A stretch of DNA of 64,000 nt from Rubellimicrobium aerolatum. GTDB lineage: Bacteria; Pseudomonadota; Alphaproteobacteria; Rhodobacterales; Rhodobacteraceae. Made by a program: the position numbers and the translations under genes. Location of the stretch: the NCBI RefSeq assembly GCF_017872975.1, contig NZ_JAGGJP010000012.1, positions 25,437 through 89,436 of the forward strand, given 5' to 3'. The stretch's first letter is position 1. Each line of letters opens with the position of its first letter. Positions 42,747 through 51,426 of the stretch are shown here, piece by piece. The notes under the pieces were generated by a model that was given only the letters and a program-made list of their open reading frames with translations, was not told the origin of the DNA and ran no database searches.

Positions 42747-43637
42747 ATGTGCGGAATCGTGGGTCTCTTCCTCAAGGACCCTGGGCTCGAGCCGCGCCTG
42801 GGCGAGATGCTCGCCGACATGCTGGTGACGATGACCGACCGGGGGCCGGACAGCGCCGGGATCGCCGTCTATTCGCGGCCCCAGGAGGGGTGGGCCAAGA
42901 TCACGGTGCAGTCCGCCGGGGGCGACTTCGGGGGGCTGGAGGCCGCGCTGGGCACGGCGCTGGGCGGGACGGTGACGGTGACGCCCAAGGACACCCATGC
43001 GGTAATCGAGCTGGACCGGGATCAGGTGGCGGCGGCGCGGGAGTGGCTGCGGGCCGAGCGGCCGGACCTCAAGGTCATGAGCGCGGGCGAAGGCATCGAG
43101 ATCTACAAGGAGGTCGGCCTGCCGAAGGACGTGGCCGCGCGCTTTGGGATTGCGGAGATGGCCGGGACCCATGGCATCGGCCACACGCGGATGGCGACCG
43201 AGTCGGCGGTGACGACCATGGGGGCGCACCCGTTCTCGACCGGGCCGGACCAGTGCCTCGTGCACAACGGGTCGCTGTCGAACCACAACGCCGTGCGGCG
43301 GACCTTGAAGCGTGCCGGCAAGACCTTCGAGACCGAGAACGACACCGAGGTCGCCGCCGCCTTCCTGTCGCACAAGATGGAGGAGGGCGCGGGCCTGGGC
43401 GAGGCGATGGAGGCCACGCTGACCGACCTCGACGGCTTCTTCACCTTCGTCGTGGGCACCCGGAACGGCTTTGGCGTCGTGCGCGACCCCATCGCCTGCA
43501 AGCCCGCCGTGATGGCCGAGACCGACCAATACGTGGCCTTCGGCTCCGAATACCGCGCCATGGTCGGCCTGCCCGGCATCGAGACCGCCCGGGTCTGGGA
43601 GCCCGAGCCCGCCACCGTCTATTTCTGGGAACGCTGA
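42747..43637 (+). CDS. glxB: Class II glutamine amidotransferase, GlxB / N-methylglutamate synthase subunit A
   Basis: A 296-aa Ntn-type glutaminase. The N-terminus MCGIVGLFLKDP places the catalytic Cys at residue 2. The usual blocks TDRGPDSAGIAVYS, GIGHTRMATESAVTTMGAHPFSTGPDQCLVHNGSLSNHNAVRR and GFFTFVVGTRNGFGVVRDP are present. It is homologous to the amidotransferase part of glutamate synthase. With GlxC and GlxD it would transfer the methylamide nitrogen from gamma-glutamylmethylamide to 2-oxoglutarate. It overlaps glxC by one base. Confidence 0.9.
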   Translation: MCGIVGLFLKDPGLEPRLGEMLADMLVTMTDRGPDSAGIAVYSRPQEGWAKITVQSAGGDFGGLEAALGTALGGTVTVTPKDTHAVIELDRDQVAAAREWLRAERPDLKVMSAGEGIEIYKEVGLPKDVAARFGIAEMAGTHGIGHTRMATESAVTTMGAHPFSTGPDQCLVHNGSLSNHNAVRRTLKRAGKTFETENDTEVAAAFLSHKMEEGAGLGEAMEATLTDLDGFFTFVVGTRNGFGVVRDPIACKPAVMAETDQYVAFGSEYRAMVGLPGIETARVWEPEPATVYFWER

Positions 43638-44380
43638 TGCTGCACACCGCCGAACTGACCGCCCGCGCGCCCGCCACCGAAGGCGGCGTCCGGGTCATCG
43701 ACCTGTCCGCCCAGGGGCTGCGGGCGCTGAACCAGGCGCTCCATGACTTCAAAGCCAGGCCCAGCAACGAGACGCTGTGGGAGGTGGTCAACACCAAGGG
43801 CGCCCATGCCATCGCCGTGGGGGTGGACGCGCCTCTCGACATCACCGTTCGGGGGACGACGGGCTACTACTGCGCCGGCATGAACAAGCAGGCGACCATT
43901 CGCATCGACGGCTCGGCGGGTCCCGGCGTGGCCGAGAACATGATGTCGGGGACCGTGATCGTCGAAGGGGACGCCTCGCAATACGCGGGGGCCACGGGGC
44001 GCGGGGGGCTGCTGGTGATCAAGGGCAACGCAAGCTCGCGCTGCGGGATCTCCATGAAGGGGATCGATATCGTGGTGCATGGCAGCATCGGCCACATGAG
44101 CGCGTTCATGGCGCAGTCGGGAAACCTCGTGGTGCTGGGCGACGCAGGCGACGCCTTGGGTGATTCGCTCTACGAGGCGCGGCTGTTCGTGCGGGGGTCC
44201 GTGAAGAGCCTCGGGGCGGACTGCATCGAGAAGGAGATGCGGCCCGAGCACTTCGAGGCGCTGGAGGACCTGCTGCGGCGGGGCCTCGCGGAGGGCAAGG
44301 CCGATCCCTCGCAGTTCCGCCGCTACGGCTCGGCCCGGCGGCTTTACACCTTCCACGTCGACAACGCATCGTCCTACTGA
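43637..44380 (+). CDS. glxC: GXGXG-domain protein, GlxC / N-methylglutamate synthase subunit B
   Basis: A 247-aa protein corresponding to the C-terminal GXGXG beta-helix domain of glutamate synthase. Gly-rich rungs: ENMMSGTVIVEGDASQYAGATGRGGLLVIKGNASSRCGISMKGIDIVVHGSIGHMSAFMAQSGNLVVLGDAGDALGDSLYEARLFVRG. It is structural, organising the complex between the glutaminase and the FMN subunit. Its ATG shares one base with the glxB stop, and glxD follows after nine bases. Confidence 0.9.
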   Translation: MLHTAELTARAPATEGGVRVIDLSAQGLRALNQALHDFKARPSNETLWEVVNTKGAHAIAVGVDAPLDITVRGTTGYYCAGMNKQATIRIDGSAGPGVAENMMSGTVIVEGDASQYAGATGRGGLLVIKGNASSRCGISMKGIDIVVHGSIGHMSAFMAQSGNLVVLGDAGDALGDSLYEARLFVRGSVKSLGADCIEKEMRPEHFEALEDLLRRGLAEGKADPSQFRRYGSARRLYTFHVDNASSY

Positions 44381-44389
44381 GGATCGCCC

Positions 44390-45721
44390 ATGACCGAGTT
44401 CCTGCGGACCCCGCCCCGGCAATCCTGGACCTTCTCGAACGACTCCAACGCCGAGATCCGCCGCGCGGCGGCGACCGGCATCTACGACATCCGCGGCGGC
44501 GGGTCGAAGCGGAAGCTGCCGCATTTCGACGACCTGCTGTTCCTGGGGGCGAGCATCAGCCGCTACCCGCTGGAGGGCTACCGCGAGAAGTGCTCGACCG
44601 ACGTGTGGCTGGGCACGCGGCACGCGAAGACGCCCATTCACCTCGATATCCCCGTGACCATCGCCGGCATGAGCTTCGGGGCGCTGTCGGGGCCGGCCAA
44701 GGAGGCGCTGGGGCGGGGGGCGACGGAGGCCGGGACCTCCACCACCACCGGCGACGGCGGCATGACCGAGGAGGAGCGGGGGCATTCCCGGACGCTGGTG
44801 TATCAATACCTGCCGTCCCGCTACGGGATGAACCCCGACGACCTGCGCCGCGCCGACGCCATCGAGATCGTCGTGGGGCAGGGCGCGAAGCCGGGCGGTG
44901 GCGGGATGCTCCTGGGCCAGAAGATCAGCGACCGCGTGGCGGAGATGCGGAACCTGCCCAAGGGCATCGACCAGCGGTCGGCCTGCCGTCACCCGGACTG
45001 GACGGGGCCGGACGACCTCGAGATCAAGATCCTGGAGCTGCGCGAGATCACCGACTGGGAGAAGCCCATCTACGTCAAGGTCGGCGGCGCGCGGCCCTAT
45101 TACGACACGGCGCTGGCGGTGAAGGCCGGGGCCGACGTGGTCGTGGTGGACGGGATGCAGGGCGGGACCGCCGCCACGCAGGACGTGTTCATCGAGAACG
45201 TCGGGATGCCGACGCTGGCCTGCATCCCGCAGGCGGTGAAGGCGCTTCAGGACCTCGGGATGCACCGCGAGGTGCAGCTCATCGTGTCGGGCGGCATCCG
45301 GTCGGGCGCGGACGTGGCCAAGGCGATGGCGCTGGGCGCGGACGCGGTGGCGATCGGGTCGGCGGCGCTGGTGGCGCTGGGCGACAACGATCCGGCGCTG
45401 GAGGAGGACTACCGCAAGCTCGGCACCACCGCCGGGGCCTACGACGACTGGCACGAGGGGCGCGACCCGGCGGGCATCACCACGCAGGACCCGGAGCTTT
45501 ATGGGCGGTTCGACCCGGTGCTCGGGGGGCGGCGGCTCAAGAACTACCTCAAGGTGATGACGCTGGAGGCGCAGACCATCGCGCGGGCCTGCGGCAAGTC
45601 GCATCTCCACAACCTCGAGCCCGAGGACCTTTGCGCGCTCACCATCGAGGCCGCCGCCATGGCGGGGGTGCCGCTGGCGGGGACGAGCTGGGTTCCGGGA
45701 CGCCCGGGCGGGCCCTTCTGA
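44390..45721 (+). CDS. glxD: Glutamate synthase-like FMN/FeS protein, GlxD / N-methylglutamate synthase subunit C
   Basis: A 443-aa protein equal to the central FMN-binding barrel of glutamate synthase. Typical blocks: TIAGMSFGALSGPAKEALGRGATEAGTSTTTGDGGM, QGAKPGGGGMLLGQKISDRVAEMRNLPKGIDQRS, VKVGGARPYYDTALAVKAGADVVVVDGMQGGTAATQDVFIENVGMPT and IVSGGIRSGADVAKAMALGADAVAIGSAAL. It is the reductive half of the synthase. It is followed by a short hairpin and the glutamine synthetase-like gene. Confidence 0.92.
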   Translation: MTEFLRTPPRQSWTFSNDSNAEIRRAAATGIYDIRGGGSKRKLPHFDDLLFLGASISRYPLEGYREKCSTDVWLGTRHAKTPIHLDIPVTIAGMSFGALSGPAKEALGRGATEAGTSTTTGDGGMTEEERGHSRTLVYQYLPSRYGMNPDDLRRADAIEIVVGQGAKPGGGGMLLGQKISDRVAEMRNLPKGIDQRSACRHPDWTGPDDLEIKILELREITDWEKPIYVKVGGARPYYDTALAVKAGADVVVVDGMQGGTAATQDVFIENVGMPTLACIPQAVKALQDLGMHREVQLIVSGGIRSGADVAKAMALGADAVAIGSAALVALGDNDPALEEDYRKLGTTAGAYDDWHEGRDPAGITTQDPELYGRFDPVLGGRRLKNYLKVMTLEAQTIARACGKSHLHNLEPEDLCALTIEAAAMAGVPLAGTSWVPGRPGGPF

Positions 45722-45739
45722 CGCAAGATCGACGGAGGA

Positions 45740-45759
45740 GCCCCGGATCGAACCGGGGC
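45740..45759 (+). promoter_or_regulatory. Hairpin between glxD and glnT
   Basis: A perfect stem GCCCCGG-N6-CCGGGGC sits in the 71-base gap, without a U-run. It may adjust the relative expression of the two genes or stabilise a processed end, rather than terminate. Confidence 0.4.
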
Positions 45760-45792
45760 CCTCGTTCCGACGACACACAGGGAGTCGCAACC

Positions 45793-47142
45793 GTGTTCCA
45801 AGATCTCCACAAGGGCCCCTGGGAGGCCGAGGAGGCCGTGATCGACCTGGCCGAGTTCGCCAGGGCCAACGGCGTCAGATATTTCATGATCTCCTACACC
45901 GACCTGTTCGGCGGCCAGCGCGCCAAGCTGGTGCCGGCGCAGGCCATCGCGGACATGGCGGTGGAGGGGGCGGGCTTCGCGGGCTTTGCCACCTGGCTCG
46001 ACCTCACGCCGGCGCACGCGGACCTGATGGCGGTGCCGGACCCCAGCAGCGTCATCCAGTTGCCTTGGAAGCCCGAGGTCGCCTGGGTCGCCGCCACTGC
46101 GACGATGGAGGGCAAGCTGGTCGATCAGGCGCCGCGCAACGTGCTCAAGCGCCTGATCGCCGAGGCGGCCAAGGAAGGGCTGCGGATCAAGACGGGGGTG
46201 GAGCCCGAGTTCTTCCTGCTGTCGGCGGACGGCAAGGAGGTCTCGGACCCGCACGACACCGCGGTGAAGCCCTGCTACGACCAGAACGCGCTGATGCGGC
46301 GGTATGACGTGATCGCGGAGATCTGCGACTACATGCTGGCCCTGGGCTGGGAAGCCTACCAGAACGACCACGAGGACGCGACCGGCCAGTTCGAGATGAA
46401 CTGGAAGTACGACGACGCCTTGCGGACGGCGGACAAGCACAGCTTCTTCAAGTTCATGGTCCGCACCATCGCCGAGAAGCACGGGCTGCGGGCGACCTTC
46501 ATGCCGAAGCCCTTCAAGGGGCTGACGGGGTCGGGGTGCCACGCGCATATCTCGGTCTGGGATCTGGACGGGAAGCGCAACGCCTTCACCGACGGGGAGA
46601 AGGAGCTGGGGCTGTCGGACCGGGGGCGCTGCTTCCTGGGCGGGATCATGCGGCACGCATCGGCCCTGGCGGCGATCACCAACCCGACGGTGAACAGCTA
46701 CAAGCGGATCAACGCGCCGCGCACGGTGTCGGGGGCGACCTGGGCGCCGAACACCGTCACCTGGACCGGCAACAACCGCACCCACATGGTGCGCGTGCCG
46801 GGGCCGGGGCGGTTCGAGCTGCGGCTGCCGGACGGGGCGGCGAACCCGTATCTGTTGCAGGCGGTCATCATCGCGGCGGGGCTGGACGGCTGCCGGACGG
46901 AAGCCGATCCGGGGCCGCGCCACGACATCGACATGTACCGCGAGGGGCATACCGTGCAGGGCGCCCCCCGGCTGCCGCTGAACCTCCTCGACGCGCTGCG
47001 GGACTACGACCGCGACGAGACGCTGAAGGCGATGATGGGCGAGGAGTTCTCGCGCGCCTTCGTCAAGCTGAAGACGGAGGAGTGGAACGCCTATTGCTCG
47101 CATTTCTCGGAGTGGGAGCGGGACAACACGCTGGACATCTGA
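45793..47142 (+). CDS. glnT: Type III glutamine synthetase family; probable gamma-glutamylmethylamide synthetase
   Basis: A 449-aa GS-fold enzyme. Beta-grasp N-terminus (RYFMISYTDLFGGQRAKLVPAQAIADM), catalytic region VEPEFFLLSADG, NDHEDATGQFEMNW, ATFMPKPFKGLTGSGCHAHISVWD, and the substrate loop TVNSYKRINAPRTVSGATWAPNTVTW. GlnT and GmaS belong to this class: ATP-dependent joining of ammonia or methylamine to glutamate. Placement directly after glxBCD, in a region with soxBDAG, fits GmaS, the first step of methylamine use. GTG start with GGGAG upstream. Confidence 0.88.
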   Translation: MFQDLHKGPWEAEEAVIDLAEFARANGVRYFMISYTDLFGGQRAKLVPAQAIADMAVEGAGFAGFATWLDLTPAHADLMAVPDPSSVIQLPWKPEVAWVAATATMEGKLVDQAPRNVLKRLIAEAAKEGLRIKTGVEPEFFLLSADGKEVSDPHDTAVKPCYDQNALMRRYDVIAEICDYMLALGWEAYQNDHEDATGQFEMNWKYDDALRTADKHSFFKFMVRTIAEKHGLRATFMPKPFKGLTGSGCHAHISVWDLDGKRNAFTDGEKELGLSDRGRCFLGGIMRHASALAAITNPTVNSYKRINAPRTVSGATWAPNTVTWTGNNRTHMVRVPGPGRFELRLPDGAANPYLLQAVIIAAGLDGCRTEADPGPRHDIDMYREGHTVQGAPRLPLNLLDALRDYDRDETLKAMMGEEFSRAFVKLKTEEWNAYCSHFSEWERDNTLDI

Positions 47143-47522
47143 CGGGCGCAGGGCGCGGCCTCCCCCGCGAGGGGGCCGTGGGCTGGACGCGTATTCGACG
47201 CGTGGCGGGCGGGTCTTTGCGGCCCCGTCCCGGCGCAGTCCTGCGCGGGGAAGGGTCCTCCCGGTCGGACGCCGGCCGCACGGCGTCCTGTCAAACAGCA
47301 TCTGTCGCCCCGACGGCGAGGAGAAGGTCCGACCGCGCGAGAGGTGGTCTCGTGGCGCGGGCGGTCCCGGGGCGTCGTGTGCGAGGAGAATCGCACGCAA
47401 GCGTTAACGACGCCTGACAGCAACGGGCGTTGCGTGTTGCGTGGCATTCGAGGGAATGGGGCGCGGGCCGGGACTCCGCGACGGGGGGGCCTGGCCGGTG
47501 GACGTGGCGCGGGGACGCGCGG
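47143..47522. other. Gene-free gap between convergent glnT and DMT transporter genes
   Basis: No protein-coding gene is supported in these 380 bases. Structures seen are a GC hairpin CCCCC-GCGA-GGGGG (47162-47175) shortly after the glnT stop, which may end its transcript; an ACGCGT-ATTCG-ACGCGT dyad (47187-47203); and a GCAACG-GG-CGTTGC dyad (47420-47433). No tRNA or consensus promoter was recognised. A small RNA cannot be excluded. Confidence 0.45.
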
Positions 47523-48434
47523 TCAGGAGGCCCGGCGCGCGCCGGCCTCGGCGGGCGGCGGGGCGGGACGGGGGCGCAGCATCTCCTTGGAGGCGATCAG
47601 CGCGCCGGCGACGATCAGCACGCAGGCCAGCGCCACCGACCAGTGGAAGGTGGCGTAGCCCGCCAGGAGCAGCACGATCACCGAGAAGAGCGGCCCGGCG
47701 TAGGACATCGCGCCCAGGATCATGATGTCGCCGTGCTTGCAGCCGTGGTCCCAGAGGTAGAAGCCGACGCCGAGCGGGATCGTGCCGAGCGCGACGATGG
47801 CGGCCCATTGCAGGGCCGTCTCCGGCCAGACGGTCGGTTCGAGCGCGAGGTGCAGGACGAAGGCCACGGCGGCGGTGACGAGGCAGTAGCCCGCCACCAC
47901 GTCGGTCGGCACCTGCCCGAAGCGGCGCGACAGCACCGAATAGCCCGACCAGATGAAGGCGCAGGCCAGCGCGATGACGTGGCCGGTGCGGAGCCCCCCG
48001 GCGAGGCCGACGCTGCCGCCCTTGGTGATGACGACCAGCGCGCCAATGAGTCCCAGCGCCACGCCCGCGACGTGGTGCGCCTTCAGCCTCTCGCCCGGCA
48101 GGAAGGCGGCGAAGACCACGATGAGGAGGGGCCAGAGATAGGCGATGAGGCTCACCTCGACCGGCGGGGCGGACTGGATCGCGAAGAAGTAGGCGCAATG
48201 GTAGATGCAGAGCCCCGCCGTGCCGAGCGCCCAGACCTGCCAGGGCTGGCGCAGCGAGGCCACCGCGCCGGGGCGGAAGGGCCAGCTTGCCGCCCCCACG
48301 AGGCCGCCGAGCAGGAAGGTCATGGCGGTGAGCTGGAAGGGCGGGACCGGCCCGGCGGCGGCCGACAGCAGCGCCAGCACCGACCAGGTGAGGATGGCCG
48401 CGAAGCCGATCAGGGTGGGGAGGGTGCGCGTCAT
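47523..48434 (-). CDS. DMT-superfamily (EamA) transporter
   Basis: A 303-aa protein with ten membrane helices and two EamA repeats (first ~1-135, second ~150-285). Recognisable parts are LTAMTFLLGGLVGAASWPF, VSLIAYLWPLLIVVFAAFLPGERL, GLIGALVVITKGG and the second repeat start ALACAFIWSGYSVLSRRF. It has a Pro/Ala/Arg-rich C-terminal tail. Probably an exporter of amino acids or other small metabolites; the substrate is unknown. It is divergent from the alkaline phosphatase gene with 171 bases between. ATG 48434 begins the first helix. Confidence 0.85.
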   Translation of the reverse strand: MTRTLPTLIGFAAILTWSVLALLSAAAGPVPPFQLTAMTFLLGGLVGAASWPFRPGAVASLRQPWQVWALGTAGLCIYHCAYFFAIQSAPPVEVSLIAYLWPLLIVVFAAFLPGERLKAHHVAGVALGLIGALVVITKGGSVGLAGGLRTGHVIALACAFIWSGYSVLSRRFGQVPTDVVAGYCLVTAAVAFVLHLALEPTVWPETALQWAAIVALGTIPLGVGFYLWDHGCKHGDIMILGAMSYAGPLFSVIVLLLAGYATFHWSVALACVLIVAGALIASKEMLRPRPAPPPAEAGARRAS

Positions 48435-48541
48435 GGGTCGTCCTGCCGGGGGCCATGGGGGTGTCGCCGAGCCATGCGACGGCGCGGGGCGCGATGCAAG
48501 CCGTCCCGGCGGCGGGCGGCTGACGTGGCGGGAGGGCGGAA

Positions 48542-48559
48542 GGTTCACGCTCCTGTCAC
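48542..48559 (+). promoter_or_regulatory. Candidate Pho box upstream of alkaline phosphatase
   Basis: GGTTCAC-GCTC-CTGTCAC: two 7-base direct repeats with a 4-base spacer, the layout of a PhoB box (consensus CTGTCAT). The second repeat matches 6 of 7 positions, the first 3 of 7. It lies 47 bases before the ATG of the alkaline phosphatase gene. Confidence 0.45.
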
Positions 48560-48605
48560 ACGAAGGGGCGATGAGGGCCGCGCCACCACGCTGACCGGAG
48601 GGATC

Positions 48606-50309
48606 ATGAAGACGTCCGCCATCGCCATCGCCGCCGCGCTCCTCGGCACGGCCGTAACCGCCCAGGAGGCGGCGCCCGCCGCTGGGGTTCAAGACGCGGC
48701 TTCCGCCGCAGTCGCCCAGGCGGGCAACGCCTGGTTCGCGCGGGGGGCCGCCGCCGTGGCGGCGCGCGCCGCCGTCCCGCCCAACACCGGGACCGCCCGC
48801 AACGTCATCCTCTTCGTCGGCGACGGCATGGGGATCGGCACCAACTACGCGATCCGGCTGTTCGAGGGGCAGCAACAGGGGGGCCTTGGCGACGACCACG
48901 TGCTGTCCTACGAGGCCTTCCCCTACGCGGGCCTCGTGAAGACCTACTCGACCAACGGGCAGACGCCGGACTCGGCTCCGACCGCGACGGCGATGAACAC
49001 CGGGGTCAAGACCAAGAACGACGTGATCGGCGTCGCGGACAACGTGGCCGTCGATGACTGCGCGGCGGGCATGGACCCGGCCAACCAGCTCACCACCTTC
49101 TCGGAGATCGCGACCGCGCGGGGCAAGTCGGTGGGCATCGTGTCCACCGCGCGGATCACCCACGCCACCCCGGCGGCGGTGTTCGCCCACACCGTCAACC
49201 GCGACTGGGAGAGCGACGCGGAGATCCCCGAGGACTGCGCGCAGCCCGACATCGCCGTGCAGCTGTTCGACGCGATGCGGGCGGGCGAGATCGACCTCGC
49301 GCTCGGCGGCGGGCGCGAGCACTTCCTGCCCGAAGGCGCGACCGACGACGAGGGCGAGGCGGGGGCGCGGGCCGATGGACGCGACCTCGTGGCGGAGCTG
49401 ACGGCCCTGGGCGGGCAATATGCCTGGGACCAGGAGAGCTTCGACGCGCTGACGGCGGGCGGCAACGCGCCGGTGCTCGGGCTCTTCGAGGCGAGCCACA
49501 TGATGTACGAGGCCGACCGCGCGGACGAGCCGTCGCTGGTCGAGATGACGGAAGCGGCGATCGGGGCGCTGGAGGGCAACGGCGAAGGCTATTACCTGAT
49601 GGTCGAATCGGGCCGCATCGACCACGCCAACCACGCGGGGAACCTGTATCGCACGGTCACGGACGGCGTGGCCTTCGCGCAGGCCGTGGCGCGGGCGGTG
49701 GAGCTGACCGACCCGGCCGAGACGCTGATCATCGTGACCGCCGACCACGAGCACGCGCTGGCCTTCAACGGCTATTGCGGGCGTGGGTCGTCGATGGTCG
49801 GGCTTTGCATGGACATCGACATCGCCGGCGAGGCGCACACGGGCGAGCCGGTGACGGCGGACGACGGCCAGCCCTACACGGTGGCGGGCTACCTGAACGG
49901 GCCGGGCTCGATCCTGGTCGAGCATGAGCACGAGCACGAGGCGGCGCCGGCGGCCGAGGCGGCTCCTGGCGCGGCCCCCGTCGCGGCTCCTGGCGCGGCG
50001 CCCGTCGCGGCGCCCGCGCAGCCCACGGCGACGACCGTCGCGCCGTCGCCCGCGCCCTCCGAGGCGGCGGCGGACCTTGCCGACGCGGCGGATTCGGCGC
50101 ACCCGGAGCTGGCGCGGGCGAAGATCACCGAGGCGATGGCGACCGACCCGGAGTATCTCCAGCAGGCGCTGATCCCCCTCGAGTCGGAGACGCACTCGGG
50201 CGAGGACGTGGCGGTCTGGGCGACGGGGCCCTGGGCGCACCTGCTGACCGGGACGATCGAGCAGAACGAGATCTTCCACGTGATGAGCCACGCCATCGCC
50301 CCGCGCTGA
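48606..50309 (+). CDS. phoA: Alkaline phosphatase, periplasmic
   Basis: A 567-aa enzyme with a signal peptide (cleavage near VTAQE, ~residue 20). Active-site parts: metal Asp in ILFVGDGMGIG, nucleophile S123 in TPDSAPTATAMNTG, MVESGRIDHANHAGN and VTADHEHALAF. It hydrolyses phosphomonoesters in the periplasm. Longer than typical because of an insert (~residues 440-495): a short His-Glu run EHEHEHE and an Ala/Pro-rich repeat made of 24-base DNA units (49959-49982, 49983-50006). The active site is completed after the insert by the conserved ETHSGEDVAVWATGPWAHL. A Pho-box candidate precedes it. Confidence 0.9.
   Translation: MKTSAIAIAAALLGTAVTAQEAAPAAGVQDAASAAVAQAGNAWFARGAAAVAARAAVPPNTGTARNVILFVGDGMGIGTNYAIRLFEGQQQGGLGDDHVLSYEAFPYAGLVKTYSTNGQTPDSAPTATAMNTGVKTKNDVIGVADNVAVDDCAAGMDPANQLTTFSEIATARGKSVGIVSTARITHATPAAVFAHTVNRDWESDAEIPEDCAQPDIAVQLFDAMRAGEIDLALGGGREHFLPEGATDDEGEAGARADGRDLVAELTALGGQYAWDQESFDALTAGGNAPVLGLFEASHMMYEADRADEPSLVEMTEAAIGALEGNGEGYYLMVESGRIDHANHAGNLYRTVTDGVAFAQAVARAVELTDPAETLIIVTADHEHALAFNGYCGRGSSMVGLCMDIDIAGEAHTGEPVTADDGQPYTVAGYLNGPGSILVEHEHEHEAAPAAEAAPGAAPVAAPGAAPVAAPAQPTATTVAPSPAPSEAAADLADAADSAHPELARAKITEAMATDPEYLQQALIPLESETHSGEDVAVWATGPWAHLLTGTIEQNEIFHVMSHAIAPR
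49959..50006 (+). repeat. Two tandem 24-base repeats in the phosphatase gene
   Basis: Two adjacent 24-base units differ at one base and encode AAPGAAPV twice, with a partial third unit (AAPA) after them. They form the Ala/Pro linker of the alkaline phosphatase. The unit length preserves the frame. Confidence 0.85.
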
Positions 50310-50465
50310 GCGCGGCGGGCCAAAGGGGCGGGGCGGCGATGCCGTCCCGGCCCTGTCGCGTTCCGTCCTGACGCAGGGTCAAGGTCATTCTTTACCGAAT
50401 CGCGGAGCCGTGAGATCGTTCCTGCAACCGGGGGGCGACCCGGTCGTGGTGGCAAGGGGTGCGGC

Positions 50466-51197
50466 ATGAATTCGCAGAAATACGCGGCCGAGCTGATCGG
50501 CACGTTCTGGTTGACCTTCGGGGGGTGCGGCTCGGCGGTGCTGGCGGCGGGGGTCCCGGAGGTGGGGATCGGGCTCCTGGGCGTGTCGCTGGCCTTCGGG
50601 CTGACGGTGCTGACCATGGCCTACGCCATCGGGCACGTGTCGGGCTGCCACCTGAACCCCGCCGTGACGGTGGGGCTGGCGGTGGGCGGGCGGTTCCCAA
50701 TGGCGCAGATCCTGCCCTACGTCGTCGCGCAGGTCGCGGGCGCGATCCTGGGGGCGCTGGTGCTGTATCTCATCGCGAACGGCGCGGCGGGGTTCGACGC
50801 GGCGGCCTCGGGCTTCGCGGCGAACGGCTATGGGGCGCATAGCCCCGGGGGCTACGGCCTCGGCTCGGCCGTCCTCGCCGAGGTGGTGCTGACCATGCTG
50901 TTCCTGTTCATCATCATGGGGGCCACGCACGGGCGCGCGCCGGTGGGCTTCGCGCCCATCGCCATCGGGCTTGGGCTGACGCTGATCCACCTCATCTCCA
51001 TCCCCGTGACCAACACCTCGGTCAACCCGGCGCGGAGCACGGGGCCGGCGCTGTTCGTGGGCGGCTGGGCGCTGGGGCAGCTCTGGCTGTTCTGGGTCGC
51101 GCCGCTGGTGGGCGGGGCGCTGGGCGGCGCGCTGTATCGCTGGATCAGCCTGGAGCCGGCCGAGCCGGTGGTGGGCGGGGTCCGCAGCCCCGGCTGA
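50466..51197 (+). CDS. aqpZ: Aquaporin Z family water channel
   Basis: A 243-aa MIP-family protein with six helices and both half-helix NPA motifs: [16 protein letters not shown] and [16 protein letters not shown]. The Arg following the second NPA is present. The N-terminus ([29 protein letters not shown]) and size match AqpZ rather than glycerol facilitators, which are longer and carry GLxxD motifs. It is a stand-alone gene between alkaline phosphatase and the CobW gene, with 156 bases upstream that hold no clear promoter. Confidence 0.93.
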   Translation: MNSQKYAAELIGTFWLTFGGCGSAVLAAGVPEVGIGLLGVSLAFGLTVLTMAYAIGHVSGCHLNPAVTVGLAVGGRFPMAQILPYVVAQVAGAILGALVLYLIANGAAGFDAAASGFAANGYGAHSPGGYGLGSAVLAEVVLTMLFLFIIMGATHGRAPVGFAPIAIGLGLTLIHLISIPVTNTSVNPARSTGPALFVGGWALGQLWLFWVAPLVGGALGGALYRWISLEPAEPVVGGVRSPG

Positions 51198-51426
51198 GGC
51201 CGGGGGCGCCCGCCCCCCGCGCGGGACCCGTCCGATCGGCCCGCGCCGATGGCCCCGGCGCGGGTCTGTCGCCGTTGGGGGACGGCGGGGCGAGGGCGGC
51301 CGGTCCGGGCCCTCGTCCGGCCGCCTACCCCTTTCGGTCAGGGTGTGGCTGGCCCTACGTCACCTGGGGCGATTGAATCCGGGGCGGCGAGGTGGACATC
51401 CTGCGGCAGATTCCCTCGGAGCCGCC

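Noticed and set aside
40752..43529. 925-codon minus-strand frame extending the AraC gene upstream
   Set aside because: Only the last ~338 codons have AraC/DJ-1 similarity. The extension runs antisense through the XRE-cupin and glxB genes and is low-complexity.
47430..48605. Long upstream extension of the alkaline phosphatase frame
   Set aside because: It is antisense to the DMT transporter. The signal peptide begins at ATG 48606, which sets the real start.
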